Notes: generated by a model from the sequence alone, not told the origin. A stretch of DNA of 64,000 bases from Thermoproteota archaeon (GCA_027492035.1 JAOZFT010000015.1:1-64000), one strand, 5' to 3'; numbered from the stretch's first letter, positions 40,295 through 49,978 are shown. Translations and numbers: made by a program.

Positions 40295-42199
40295 TTGAGG
40301 AAAGCTGAAATAATAGCTAAAAATAATCCAGGGGAAAAAGTTTTATTGCTCGGTAACGAAGCAGTTGCTAGGGGCGCTATTGAAGCAGGGATTCAAGTCG
40401 CTACATCTTACCCAGGAACACCTGCATCCGAGATCCTTTCAACCATAGCATCTGTAGCTAATAAATTTAATATTCACGCAGAGTGGTCAACAAACGAAAT
40501 GGTTGCTTTTGAAACAGCTGCAGGGGCTGCAATGGCTGGGTTAAGATCAATGGTTTCACTGAAACATGTAGGGTTAAACTGGTGCGCTGACCCCTTAATG
40601 GCTATTAATCAATCAGGTATAAGTGGCGGTTTTGTAATAGCTGTAGCTGATGACCCTGGAGCCTATAGTTCACAAAATGAGCAAGACAGCAGGTATTACT
40701 CTAAAATGTCTGAATTATTGATGTTGGAACCTTGTGACGCAGCTGAAGCTAAAGAAGCTGTCAAGGAGGCATTTAATCTTTCAGAGAAACTTGAGTTACC
40801 TGTTTTCGTCAGACTTGTGAATCGGATATGTCACTCAAGGGCAGACATTACTTTAGGTCCCATAAAAACGGAGAAAAGGAAGGCTTCATTCAAAAGAGGG
40901 AGACGCTGGGTAATGATCGCTGGTAGCTCACCTGAAAGACACAAATGGCTCCATCAGAAACAAAGGGAAATAGAGGAAGTGGTTGGAAACCTCTGGCTTA
41001 ATAAACTTGAACTCAAAAAAGGTGAGTTAGGTATAGTTTCAGCAGGCGTCACTTACACATACGTTAAGGATGCACTTAACAAGTTAGGGTTAGATGGAGA
41101 AGTTAGTGTGTTAAAAATTGGGACATATCCTTCGCCGAGAAAACTTATAGAGCAATTACTAAAAAATGTCAAAAAAGTACTTGTTTTCGAGGAAGTGGAG
41201 CCTTTGGTTGAGAAGGAAATCAAAGAAATATGTTTCGATTTAGGTGTAAAACCGGTAGTTAGGGGGAAACTAACAAATGATGTGCAGAGAGAAAAGGACT
41301 TAAATGTGGATTCCGTATCTAAATCAATAGTTGAGGTTTTAAATATCAAACACAAGCATCTAAACCCTGTCAGAGATTCAGCTCTTAAAAAAGCTCAAGA
41401 AATCACTCCTCCAAGAAGACTTCTCATGTGCCCAGGATGTCCCCACACAGCAACTTTCTACATCATTAGGAAAGCAGGTTTTAAAGCCGCTAAGGGAAAA
41501 ATAATTTACTCCGGAGACATAGGTTGTTACTCTTTGGGATTTTATGCTTTTGAACCACCAAGACAGGACACTCAATTCTGCATGGGAGCAAGTATAGGTG
41601 TAGGTTGCGGATTAGCGCAAAGTGGTATAGAGGATGTGGTGGTGGCCACGATAGGTGACTCCACCATTATCCACGCTGGAATACCTGGCTTGATCAACGC
41701 CTCCTACAACAAAGCTAAACTTCTAATAGTGGTCTTTGACAACGGTGCAACTGCAATGACGGGCTTCCAGCCTCATCCAGGTACAGGTGTAACTGCTACA
41801 GGTGAAAAAACAAAGAAGGTGAATATAGAAGACATTGCAAAGGCTTGCGGAGTAGAATATGTAAAAGTAATAGACCCTTACAGCGTTGATGAATCAGTTA
41901 AAGTTGTAACTGAAGCCATGAAACAACCAGGTGTATCTGTTATTATTTCACGTAGACTTTGCATGCTTGAATGGCTTAGGAAAGCCAGAAGGGAAGGAAT
42001 GAAGAAAAAGCTCTACGAAGTTGATGTTGAGAAATGTACAGGCTGTAAAATTTGCGTAAATGAATTAGGGTGTCCAGCAATAGTTTTCGATCAGAGAAAC
42101 AATGTAGCAGCTATAGATGAAGTATTGTGCAACGGTTGTGGCGTATGCGCACAGGTCTGCCCTGTGGATGCAATTCACAAAATTAAAGAGGTGACTTAA
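40295..42199 (+). CDS. iorA: Indolepyruvate:ferredoxin oxidoreductase alpha subunit
   Basis: The 634-residue subunit has an N-terminal pyrimidine-binding domain (ATSYPGTPASEIL), a thiamine-diphosphate domain (GDIGCYSLGF, ATIGDSTIIHAGIPGL, GATAMTGFQPHPGTG) and two C-terminal [4Fe-4S] motifs, CTGCKICVNELGCP and CNGCGVCAQVCP. IorAB oxidatively decarboxylates aryl or other 2-oxo acids from amino-acid transamination to acyl-CoA, reducing ferredoxin. TTG start follows AGGGGC. Its stop is 1 bp from iorB. The substrate may be non-aromatic given the context. Confidence 0.92.
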   Translation: MRKAEIIAKNNPGEKVLLLGNEAVARGAIEAGIQVATSYPGTPASEILSTIASVANKFNIHAEWSTNEMVAFETAAGAAMAGLRSMVSLKHVGLNWCADPLMAINQSGISGGFVIAVADDPGAYSSQNEQDSRYYSKMSELLMLEPCDAAEAKEAVKEAFNLSEKLELPVFVRLVNRICHSRADITLGPIKTEKRKASFKRGRRWVMIAGSSPERHKWLHQKQREIEEVVGNLWLNKLELKKGELGIVSAGVTYTYVKDALNKLGLDGEVSVLKIGTYPSPRKLIEQLLKNVKKVLVFEEVEPLVEKEIKEICFDLGVKPVVRGKLTNDVQREKDLNVDSVSKSIVEVLNIKHKHLNPVRDSALKKAQEITPPRRLLMCPGCPHTATFYIIRKAGFKAAKGKIIYSGDIGCYSLGFYAFEPPRQDTQFCMGASIGVGCGLAQSGIEDVVVATIGDSTIIHAGIPGLINASYNKAKLLIVVFDNGATAMTGFQPHPGTGVTATGEKTKKVNIEDIAKACGVEYVKVIDPYSVDESVKVVTEAMKQPGVSVIISRRLCMLEWLRKARREGMKKKLYEVDVEKCTGCKICVNELGCPAIVFDQRNNVAAIDEVLCNGCGVCAQVCPVDAIHKIKEVT

Positions 42200-42200
42200 T

Positions 42201-42821
42201 ATGGTTAAAAGAGAAATTGAAGAGTTCAATATTCTAATTGCAGGTGTAGGGGGGCAGGGTAACCTTTTATCTTCAGAAATAATAGCCACAGCTGCTGTGA
42301 AATCAGGTTTCAAAGTAAGAGTTGCTGATGTTTTCGGCGCTGCCCAGAGGGGAGGAAGTGTATTGAGCCATATCAGAATAGGTGAAAAAATCTTTAGCCC
42401 CGTTATTCCTGAACAAAACGCTAATGTACTTCTCGGTTTTGAACCTGTAGAATGCTTGAGGGCCGCAAAGTTTCTTTCACCCACTTGCGTAGCCATCGTT
42501 AACTTAAGGCCTATATATCCAAGGGATGTAGCCTTAGGGAAATTTAAGTACCCGAGTATCGAGGAAATAATTAATTTATTGAGGGAATTAGCCAATAAAG
42601 TTTTATCTAAAGACTTTATCTCCGTAGCAGAGAAGGCAGGGGACCCCATGACATTAAATGTCACAATGGTTGGGGCTTTAGCCAGTTTAAAAACTTTACC
42701 GATTGAGAAAGAAACTTTGCTGGAAGCTGTTAAAGAAGTTGTTCCTCCAAAAACCAAAGAAATGAACATTAGGGCCTTCAAAATGGGTTATGATGAAACA
42801 CTTAAAATCTTAAAGCCTTAA
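42201..42821 (+). CDS. iorB: Indolepyruvate:ferredoxin oxidoreductase beta subunit
   Basis: The 206-residue gamma/beta-type subunit starts with GVGGQGNLLSSEIIATAA and contains VFGAAQRGGSVLSHIRIG, the standard pyruvate:ferredoxin oxidoreductase gamma-domain pattern. It completes the IorAB enzyme. GAGGTGA precedes the ATG, one base after the iorA stop; translation is coupled. Followed 31 bp later by the 4-hydroxybutyryl-CoA dehydratase gene. Confidence 0.93.
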   Translation: MVKREIEEFNILIAGVGGQGNLLSSEIIATAAVKSGFKVRVADVFGAAQRGGSVLSHIRIGEKIFSPVIPEQNANVLLGFEPVECLRAAKFLSPTCVAIVNLRPIYPRDVALGKFKYPSIEEIINLLRELANKVLSKDFISVAEKAGDPMTLNVTMVGALASLKTLPIEKETLLEAVKEVVPPKTKEMNIRAFKMGYDETLKILKP

Positions 42822-42852
42822 GCCCTTTTTCGATTTTTTGGAGGCGCCTGAA

Positions 42853-44373
42853 TTGCTCATGAATGGAAGAGAATATATAGAAAGTTTAAAGAAACTAAAA
42901 CCCAAAATTTACTGTTTCGGTAAAAGGGTAGAAAGCGTAGTTAACCATCCAATGTTTAAACCTCACATAACCGCAGCTGCAATGACTTACGAGTTGGCAC
43001 ATGACCCAGAGTACAAAGAAATAATGACAGCTAAATCTCCTTTCATAAAAGACGTGGTTAATCGTTTCACTCACATACATCAATCAACTGATGATTTAGT
43101 TAAGAAAGTTAAAATGATGCGTCTCCTCGGCCAAAGAACAGGGACATGTTTCCAGAGATGCGTAGGGTTAGATGCATTAAATGCTCTTTATGTAGTAACT
43201 TATGAAATTGATAAGAAGCATGGAACAAACTACCATAAAAGATTTATTGAATATCTTAAACATGTACAAAGGAAAGATTTAATGCCTGCCGGTGCAATGA
43301 CGGACCCTAGAGGAGTAAGAAGCTTAACTCCGCATGAACAACCTGATCCAGACTTATATGTTCATGTTGTTGAAAAAAATAAAGACGGAATAATAGTAAG
43401 AGGAGCGAAATGCCAAATAACAGGTACCGTGAACTCGCATGAAATAATTGCTTTACCAACTAGAACTATGAGAAAAGAAGATTCAGACTATTCAGTTGCA
43501 TTCGCTGTTCCAGTGGATGAAAAAGGAATTACTTTAGTGTTTGCGAGGCAAACAAACGATACAAGGAGATTAGAAACTGAAATCGATGTAGGAAATGCTA
43601 AATATGGTGTAGTAGGAGGGGAAACCCTAATAATTTTCGATGATGTTTTTGTTCCATGGGAAAGGGTTTTTATGTGCGGCGAGCACGAACACAGCTTAGA
43701 ACTTGTTGAGGCCTTCAGCAGCCACCACAGATCAAACTACGGAGGCTGCAAAGTTGGAGTGGCTGACGTAGCTATAGGAGCCTGTAAATGGTTGGCTGAT
43801 GCATACGGGTTAAGTAAAGTGTACCATATAAGAGACAAGTTAAGTGAAATGGTTCATTTAGCTGAAACATGTTGGAGCTGTTCTCTTGCATGTGCCTATG
43901 AGGGATATAAAACCAACTCCGGAGCCTACATGGTTAACACCTTGCTGGCGAACGTTGTCAAATTAAACATTACAAGAATGGTTTATGAATGGATGAGACT
44001 TGCTCAAGATATTACAGGTGGAACGGTGATAACTCTACCTTCTGAATTAGACTATAACCATCCTGAAATAGGGAAGTATATAGATAAGTTTTATCAAGTT
44101 AAAGAAGGGATTCCCACTGAGTACAGGCTTAGAATGACAAGGCTTGTTGAAAACATAGCTGTGGGTGCTGGTTTACCTGAGTCACTTCACGGCGCAGGAT
44201 CTCCCGGGGCGCAAAAAGTCATGATTGAAAGAAGAACAAATTTAGAAGAAAAAAAATCCTTTGCAGAAGTGATTGCAGGCATAAAGGGTGATAAGTACTT
44301 CAGAAAGATATGGGGAGTTTCTGAAGATGAATTTTTCGCTAAATTCCGTAAGAAAAGGAAGGAAAAGACGTAA
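42853..44373 (+). CDS. abfD: 4-Hydroxybutyryl-CoA dehydratase (AbfD family)
   Basis: The 506-residue protein converts 4-hydroxybutyryl-CoA to crotonyl-CoA by radical chemistry with FAD and a [4Fe-4S] cluster. Counting from the TTG at 42853 (eight bases after GGAGG), the residues fall at the numbers of the Clostridium enzyme: cluster ligands Cys99, Cys103, His292, Cys299, plus Glu257 and Tyr296. The N terminus M-L-M-x-x-x-x-Y-I-E-S-L also matches. These residues are absent in the flavin monooxygenases of the HpaB family, so that alternative is unlikely. It links the island to a C4 acid such as GABA or 4-hydroxybutyrate. Confidence 0.92.
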   Translation: MLMNGREYIESLKKLKPKIYCFGKRVESVVNHPMFKPHITAAAMTYELAHDPEYKEIMTAKSPFIKDVVNRFTHIHQSTDDLVKKVKMMRLLGQRTGTCFQRCVGLDALNALYVVTYEIDKKHGTNYHKRFIEYLKHVQRKDLMPAGAMTDPRGVRSLTPHEQPDPDLYVHVVEKNKDGIIVRGAKCQITGTVNSHEIIALPTRTMRKEDSDYSVAFAVPVDEKGITLVFARQTNDTRRLETEIDVGNAKYGVVGGETLIIFDDVFVPWERVFMCGEHEHSLELVEAFSSHHRSNYGGCKVGVADVAIGACKWLADAYGLSKVYHIRDKLSEMVHLAETCWSCSLACAYEGYKTNSGAYMVNTLLANVVKLNITRMVYEWMRLAQDITGGTVITLPSELDYNHPEIGKYIDKFYQVKEGIPTEYRLRMTRLVENIAVGAGLPESLHGAGSPGAQKVMIERRTNLEEKKSFAEVIAGIKGDKYFRKIWGVSEDEFFAKFRKKRKEKT

Positions 44374-44400
44374 CTTTCTCCTAAAAAATGTGATCGTAAA

Positions 44401-45786
44401 GTGACGCATTACAACCAGTTACTGCAGCAAGAAATAAGGAAATATAGGGAGAAAACAAGGAAATCAAGGAATCTTAATAACTTAGCACGGAGTCTCCTCC
44501 CGGGAGGAGACACAAGAACCGTAACTTACTTTAAACCTTATCCTCTTTATGTGAGAGAGGGATCAGGATACTTGGTTTGTGATGTTGACGGTAACAAATA
44601 CATTGATTTCCTTAACAACTACACTTCACTGGTGCACGGCCACCGTCACCCTAAAATTGTTGAGGCAATCAATAACCAACTTACCCATTTACAAGCAGTT
44701 CATGCCCCCACAGAAAAACAAATCGAGCTTGCTAAATTGATTTGTGAAAGATTTCCTTCAGTTGAAATGGTTAGGTTTATGAATTCAGGTACTGAAGCTA
44801 CAATGAACGCTATAAGACTTGCAAGAGCTTATACAGGGAAAAAGAAAATAATGAAAGCTGAGGGGGGTTACCATGGAACCCATGACTTTGCAATGATAAG
44901 TGTGCATCCTCCTTCGGAGAAGTATGGCTCTCTAAACAACCCTGAATCTGTTCCAGAGGATAAAGGGATACCTAAAGCTGTACTCAAAAACGTTATAGTC
45001 TTCCCCTTCAACAATTTCGAAGTCACTGAGAAATTAATAAAGAGAAACAAGGAAGAGTTGGCAGCTTTAATAGTTGAACCTATAATGGGAACAGCAGGCA
45101 TAATACCACCTGTAAAAGATTATTTAAAATTTCTCAGAGAAATAACAATTGACAATGACGTTTTATTGGTTTTCGATGAAGTAATTACTGCCAGACTAAG
45201 TAAGGGAGGTGCTCAGGAATATTTTAAGGTAGAACCTGACTTAACAGCCTCAGGGAAAATGTTCGGTGGCGGAACCCCTATTGGCTTAGTTGGAGGAAAG
45301 GAAGAAATTATGCAACTTTACTCCCCTGAGAGGAAAGAATTCTTATCTCAATCAGGAACTTTTAACGCAAACCCTGTAACCATGGCCGCAGGTGTTGCAA
45401 CACTTAAACTGTTAACAACCCAAGCTATAAAGAAAATAAACTCTTTAGGAGGATTCTTAAAGAAAAGAATTTCCAACTTATTTAGTGAATTTAGTGTTCA
45501 AATTAAGGTTACAGGTGTAGGCTCCCTCTTAAATATTCATTTCACAAATAAAGAAGTTTTAGATTACAGGAGTTCCTTAACAGCTGACAAGGATCTCCAC
45601 TTCCTACTTTACTTATCTTTACTCAACAGGGGAATCTGGATAGCCCCAAGATTAATGGCTAACATTTCCACTCCCATGTCTAACAGGGAAACTGAAAAAT
45701 TCCTTAAAACTTTAGGGGAAGTCTTAGTTTCTATTAAACCTGCAATTGAAGAGAAAGCTCCCCACTTAATAAACAAAGAAATGTAG
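44401..45786 (+). CDS. Class III aminotransferase
   Basis: The 461-residue PLP enzyme has SGTEATMNAIRLARAYTGKKK, GGYHGTHD, FDEVITARLSKGG and the Lys in ASGKMFGGGTPIG. It is of the glutamate-1-semialdehyde aminomutase-like type but with altered active-site surroundings, typical of catabolic aminotransferases. Positioned 27 bp after abfD; a GABA-like transaminase that supplies succinate semialdehyde, then 4-hydroxybutyrate, would make biochemical sense, but no specificity residues could be checked. GTG start without a clear ribosome site. Confidence 0.8.
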   Translation: MTHYNQLLQQEIRKYREKTRKSRNLNNLARSLLPGGDTRTVTYFKPYPLYVREGSGYLVCDVDGNKYIDFLNNYTSLVHGHRHPKIVEAINNQLTHLQAVHAPTEKQIELAKLICERFPSVEMVRFMNSGTEATMNAIRLARAYTGKKKIMKAEGGYHGTHDFAMISVHPPSEKYGSLNNPESVPEDKGIPKAVLKNVIVFPFNNFEVTEKLIKRNKEELAALIVEPIMGTAGIIPPVKDYLKFLREITIDNDVLLVFDEVITARLSKGGAQEYFKVEPDLTASGKMFGGGTPIGLVGGKEEIMQLYSPERKEFLSQSGTFNANPVTMAAGVATLKLLTTQAIKKINSLGGFLKKRISNLFSEFSVQIKVTGVGSLLNIHFTNKEVLDYRSSLTADKDLHFLLYLSLLNRGIWIAPRLMANISTPMSNRETEKFLKTLGEVLVSIKPAIEEKAPHLINKEM

Positions 45787-45859
45787 AACGGAATTTTTAA
45801 CTAATTTATTTTCTTTTCTCAACGTCTTACTTGCTTTTTAATTCCTTCCCTTCCTATTT

Positions 45860-46762
45860 TTAGGATATTCTGTATCTGGGATGGCTTTTTGGAAGTTTAA
45901 TCTTTTCCTCTATTAACAATTGGCCGAAGGAAGCATCTACCAAACTTATTGCTGGGAACATGTATTCTGCGTCTCTTAATGGGCCGTACAATATGAAATC
46001 AGCTCCTAAAGCTGTGGGAAGTATACATGAAGAAGCTGTAGAAGCTATTACTCCTTCTTGGCTTATTTTCTTCTTCAACCCTTTCCACTGACTTACTGCA
46101 TTATGGGCTCCGCAGCCGGCTGGAACACCGAATTTATCCTTTATTTCAAATAAAGCCTTTGTAGCCATTCCAAGAGTTGGTATGTCCAGTACTGTTGTGT
46201 CTACCAGAATGTTTTCTAATCCAAGTTCCTCAGCCTTCTTTATTAATTCCCCAGCTACTTCAACTCTTCCTTTTGAGGAAATTATTGCTTTCATTCCGTA
46301 AGTTAGTAACACTGCACTTTTTAAACCAACCTCTTTCACTTTGTTTAAAACAACTTCTTTTGTTTCTGGAGTTATTGAGTTCAGAATTATTCTAGACAAC
46401 AAACCTGTTTCGTTTGAATACTCTAACCCTTCAACCATTGTTTCATTACTTAATCCATCTAAAAGCAAAGGAACATCTGAATTGTTAGCTGTGAAATCTA
46501 AAAATTTTTTCATAGCCTCAGGAGTTGTCCCTACAACATCCAGCATTAAAGGTAAACCTGTTAAATCAGACATTTCCAAGGCTTTACTTAACTCTTCCCC
46601 GGCTTCTTCTTCATTAAACACTCCCTTGTCAGGGTCATTAACTACCCTATGTCCTCTGTAAAAGATACTTCCTATTAACACTGTCGGATTCTCCCCAGGA
46701 TTTCCCCCCAACTTGATGCCTCCTATTTCAACAATTTTTTGTTTAGCTTTAAATTTCCACAT
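45860..46762 (-). CDS. mtrH: MtrH-type methylcobamide:tetrahydropterin methyltransferase
   Basis: The 300-residue TIM-barrel protein starts like the MtrH subunit of the methanogen methyltransferase (FKAKQKIVEIGGIKLGGNPGE, split here as FKAKQKIVEIGG and IKLGGNPGE) and continues with TVLIGSIFYRGHRVV, PLMLDVVGTT, GCGAHNAVSQW. MtrH moves a methyl group between a corrinoid and tetrahydromethanopterin. No other mtr subunit is present, so it should work with the soluble corrinoid proteins encoded next door, passing methyl groups from amines to the pterin pool. GAGGGGT precedes the ATG; the next gene upstream in its direction is mttB copy 2. Confidence 0.9.
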   Translation of the reverse strand: MWKFKAKQKIVEIGGIKLGGNPGENPTVLIGSIFYRGHRVVNDPDKGVFNEEEAGEELSKALEMSDLTGLPLMLDVVGTTPEAMKKFLDFTANNSDVPLLLDGLSNETMVEGLEYSNETGLLSRIILNSITPETKEVVLNKVKEVGLKSAVLLTYGMKAIISSKGRVEVAGELIKKAEELGLENILVDTTVLDIPTLGMATKALFEIKDKFGVPAGCGAHNAVSQWKGLKKKISQEGVIASTASSCILPTALGADFILYGPLRDAEYMFPAISLVDASFGQLLIEEKIKLPKSHPRYRIS

Positions 46763-46902
46763 CCAAAAACCCCTCTTCTACTCTTTCACTAAGTGAAGGA
46801 GAAAGTAAAGATTGAACCTAAAAAAACAAATACAGTTCTTTTTTTAGAAAAACTTTAGGAAGGTGCTGTTGCGAAAAAAGGTAAAAAAGCTAAAGAATTA
46901 AT

Positions 46903-48360
46903 TTAGTGAACAACTTCTTTAGCTGCACTTTTGATCACTTTGTCTATTTCATCTACTACATCCTTGGGTAAAGGTGTAACTTCGTGTTCCTTCAATATTT
47001 TTCTGGCTTTCTCTCTAGCCTTCTTCGTCAAGTCTTTGCCTCCTTCACTTATCCACTTCCTCCAAGAGGATTTGCTTAATAGATCAGTTAGGTAATGTTC
47101 CTGTTTAAAAAGTTTCCTTGTGTGTTTAAGGCTTAAATAACTTCCTGCATGACCTGCTTCCTTTATAGCTTCAACTGCTAAAGTTTCTTCATTTACTTCA
47201 ACTCCCTGCAACAATCTTTTAATCATCCCTATTAATTCATCACAAATCACAATGAAATCAGCGCTGCACAGCAAACCTGAGTCCATGTAGCCTATATCAT
47301 GGATAAGGTTTTGGCCACTTAAAGCAGCTGCTGCTATATAAAGCGCCGCTTCAGCAGCTGCTTGTGCATCAGTTAATTTAGAATCTGTACACCCTGTAGT
47401 TCCCCAAAGGGGAATATCGTAGTAGTGAGACATCTGGGCGAGCATGACAGCCATCAATAAAGTTGACGCTGTTGTATAAGAAGTTACAGCGTATTTCATA
47501 TCTAGAACCAAAGGCACCCCACCGTAAATGAAGGGGGTACCTGGGTTTAACAATTGAATTATAACGTTTCCTCCCAAGGATTCGGCGCTTGTTTGAACCA
47601 CTGAACCTGCAAGAGTGACAGGGGCAGTTGCCCCGCTTTGTGTGCAAGGGGCCCAAACAATTGGCAATCCCTTCTTAACCCATTCAAATAATGCCTCAAT
47701 GTAATCCCTGCCGAAAATTAATGGGGATTGTGGTTCATCGTATAAGGTAACTATTGGTTTCCTTCTCAGTTCTTCTTCACCCCCGGCTACGAGTTCAGCT
47801 ATTTTTATTTGCAGTTTCGTTAACTCTGCACCATGGTAACTGTACATTACAAAATGTTTTTCGGTATTAAGCAGTACAGCTTTTTCTTCATATAACCCCA
47901 TTAAGCCAGAAGGAGCGTCGCTAGCTGTACCTGAACCCATTGCAAAGTCAATATTTTCTAATGCATCCCCTAACCTAGTTAGTTCCTCCATGTCCTTGAA
48001 TGTGCACCTTCTCCTTTCACCTGTTTCAAGGTCTAAAACATAGGTTTGACCGCTTCCTGTACCAAAATATGTCCTTAACCCTTCAAGAACAAAGTCGTAT
48101 TTTGGGTTCCTACCGTATAACCTAATTGTTTTGGGGGCCTTTTTAATTGATTCTTCAACTAAGTACTGAGGTATCTTAGCGATTTTAGTTTTAAAATCAA
48201 CGTCAGCTCCTGCATCCTTAAGGAGTTTTAAAGCCCCTTCATGTTCAATTTTTATTCCGTGCTGTTCCAGAACTTTCAACACTGCCAAATGTATATCGTA
48301 TATTTGGTCATTAGTTAAAATTTTGAGCTGCCCCCCCTTTAATCCACCCCTCATTCTCAT
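46903..48360 (-). CDS. MttB-family methyltransferase without pyrrolysine, copy 2
   Basis: The 485-residue protein is a paralogue of copies 1 and 3: GGLKGGQLKILTND at the start, AGGEEELRRKPIVTLYDEPQSPLIFG, SGATAPVTLAGSVVQ, CTDSKLTDAQ and SGQNLIHDIGYMDSGL. No in-frame stop, so a non-Pyl enzyme, probably a quaternary-amine (betaine) methyltransferase. Its ATG overlaps the stop of the corrinoid protein gene (ATGA, 48357-48360), so the two are made together; MtrH lies 140 bp downstream. This gives a complete demethylation set: methyltransferase, corrinoid carrier, pterin methyltransferase. Confidence 0.92.
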   Translation of the reverse strand: MRMRGGLKGGQLKILTNDQIYDIHLAVLKVLEQHGIKIEHEGALKLLKDAGADVDFKTKIAKIPQYLVEESIKKAPKTIRLYGRNPKYDFVLEGLRTYFGTGSGQTYVLDLETGERRRCTFKDMEELTRLGDALENIDFAMGSGTASDAPSGLMGLYEEKAVLLNTEKHFVMYSYHGAELTKLQIKIAELVAGGEEELRRKPIVTLYDEPQSPLIFGRDYIEALFEWVKKGLPIVWAPCTQSGATAPVTLAGSVVQTSAESLGGNVIIQLLNPGTPFIYGGVPLVLDMKYAVTSYTTASTLLMAVMLAQMSHYYDIPLWGTTGCTDSKLTDAQAAAEAALYIAAAALSGQNLIHDIGYMDSGLLCSADFIVICDELIGMIKRLLQGVEVNEETLAVEAIKEAGHAGSYLSLKHTRKLFKQEHYLTDLLSKSSWRKWISEGGKDLTKKAREKARKILKEHEVTPLPKDVVDEIDKVIKSAAKEVVH

Positions 48361-49013
48361 CCCTTCCCAATTAACCTTTTAGCTACTTCAACTGCTTCTG
48401 TAGCATCTGCTCCATGTCCATCAGCCCCTATTTCCTCAGCCCATTCAGGACTTGTAGGGGCTCCTCCAACTATAACTTTGTACTTATCCCTTAACCCCCT
48501 CTTTTTAAGTTCCTCGATGAGTTTCTTCTGGACAGGCATTGTAGTGGTTAATAATGCAGAGGCACCTATTATGTCAGCACCGTTTTCTTCAGCTGCTTTA
48601 ATGAAGTTTTCAGGAGGTTGGTCGTTGCCTATCTGAATCACCCTGAAACCTGCTGCCTGAAGCATTGAAGCAACTATCCTCTGCCCTATATCATGTATAT
48701 CCCCCTCAACTGTACCTATCACAATTGTTCCTACGTATTCAGCTTTCTCCTTTGATTTCTCCAATGCAGGCCTCAAAACAGTCATAACACTGTTCATAAC
48801 CTCAGCTGACCCAACTAAATCCATCAAAAATATTTCTCCCCTCCCAAACTTATCCCCTATCTCTTTCAATTTTTTTGATAATGCATTCACAAGTTCAACA
48901 GGGCTCATGCCACGTTTTTCAAGTAATTCCTTAGCTAACTCGTCAGCACCCTCCGGTTCAGCTTCATCAAGTCTCTTCAACAACTCGTTAAGCACATCTT
49001 CTTTAGTGGACAC
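48357..49013 (-). CDS. Corrinoid protein, MttC/MtmC type, copy 1
   Basis: The 218-residue protein has an N-terminal helical cap (about 1-90) and a Rossmann cobalamin domain with the base-off signature GDIHDIG (Asp105, His107), SALLTTTM and GGAPTSPEWAEEIGADGHG. The His coordinates cobalt in place of the lower ligand. It carries the methyl group between MttB and MtrH. GTG start seven bases after GGAGGTG. Upstream partner of mttB copy 2. Confidence 0.95.
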   Translation of the reverse strand: MSTKEDVLNELLKRLDEAEPEGADELAKELLEKRGMSPVELVNALSKKLKEIGDKFGRGEIFLMDLVGSAEVMNSVMTVLRPALEKSKEKAEYVGTIVIGTVEGDIHDIGQRIVASMLQAAGFRVIQIGNDQPPENFIKAAEENGADIIGASALLTTTMPVQKKLIEELKKRGLRDKYKVIVGGAPTSPEWAEEIGADGHGADATEAVEVAKRLIGKG

Positions 49014-49209
49014 AAGTTTACACCTCCCAGTATTTTTAAAACAAAAGGAAGCTTTTTCTATTATAAATTTTTCTATTTTATTGATTTATTTAGAAAAATT
49101 GTAAGGAAAAATAAGGAATATTTTGAAAAATGAAACACAAATAACCCTAATCTAACCTTGCTTTCCATATGATAAAACTTTTAAACTTGAAAAATTTGGG
49201 TTAGATTAT

Positions 49210-49965
49210 TCATAAATAAATTCTTGTCGGGTCCAGTTCCCTTAAAACCCTAATTTCAGCTTTTTTTGGTTCAGGAGTTGTCTTAAGCTCCTCTGAAACT
49301 TTTAGCTTCCACCCTGTATTTTCTTGCACTTCTTCAAGTGTCACTTTCGGATGAAGTTTTTCTACAACCAATTCCCCGTATCTATTGTGAAGAGATAACA
49401 CGCATAAATCAGTTATTACTTTTATTTCTCTCACTTCTTTATTTGTCTCTAAACTTTCCTCTTCTTTTTTCAGCTGTTTCCCTGGACTCGTTAAGAAATC
49501 AAGCTTGTTAACAAATCTCCTTTTTTGATGAGGCGTAATTATTAATATTTTCTTCACCAAATGAGCTATGTCGCAGGCTCCTCCACTTCCAGGCAATCTA
49601 ACTTTTGGTTTCCTGTAATCCCCTATCACAGTTGTGTTTATGTTTCCAAACTTATCAATTTGTGCCCCTCCTAAAAAACCAACATCCACACGTCCAGGTT
49701 GAAGGTAGTAACCGAAGACTTCAAACATGGAACAGACACTTTCTGAATTGGTCACTATGCAAGGGTCTCCTATTGAAAGAGGAAGTCTTGAAGGCTTAGC
49801 CCCTACTACTCCTGATTCATAGATCATTACCAACTTAGGGGCGTGAAGCCTTTTAGCTAAGTTACATGCAAGGTTGGGTAAACCCACCCCCACCAAAACT
49901 GTTTCTCCGTTTCTAAGTTCTCTTGCGGCTGTAACAACCATTAATTCGTTTCTGCCGTAATCCAT
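49210..49965 (-). CDS. Family I CoA-transferase, beta subunit
   Basis: The 251-residue subunit contains Glu50 in IYESGVVG, the residue that forms the glutamyl-CoA thioester in family I CoA-transferases such as glutaconate or 3-oxoacid CoA-transferase, plus GSGGACDIAHL. It moves CoA from an acyl-CoA to an organic acid. AAGGTGAAGG precedes the ATG, 13 bp after the alpha subunit stop. Together with the alpha subunit it could activate 4-hydroxybutyrate or another acid of the pathway. IpdAB-type ring-opening hydrolases belong to the same fold and cannot be excluded. Confidence 0.85.
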   Translation of the reverse strand: MDYGRNELMVVTAARELRNGETVLVGVGLPNLACNLAKRLHAPKLVMIYESGVVGAKPSRLPLSIGDPCIVTNSESVCSMFEVFGYYLQPGRVDVGFLGGAQIDKFGNINTTVIGDYRKPKVRLPGSGGACDIAHLVKKILIITPHQKRRFVNKLDFLTSPGKQLKKEEESLETNKEVREIKVITDLCVLSLHNRYGELVVEKLHPKVTLEEVQENTGWKLKVSEELKTTPEPKKAEIRVLRELDPTRIYL

Positions 49966-49978
49966 TTTTCCTTCACCT

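Noticed and set aside
42838-44373. 4-Hydroxyphenylacetate 3-monooxygenase (HpaB) as annotation
   Set aside because: The four cluster ligands and the Glu/Tyr pair of 4-hydroxybutyryl-CoA dehydratase are present at exact positions; HpaB lacks them.
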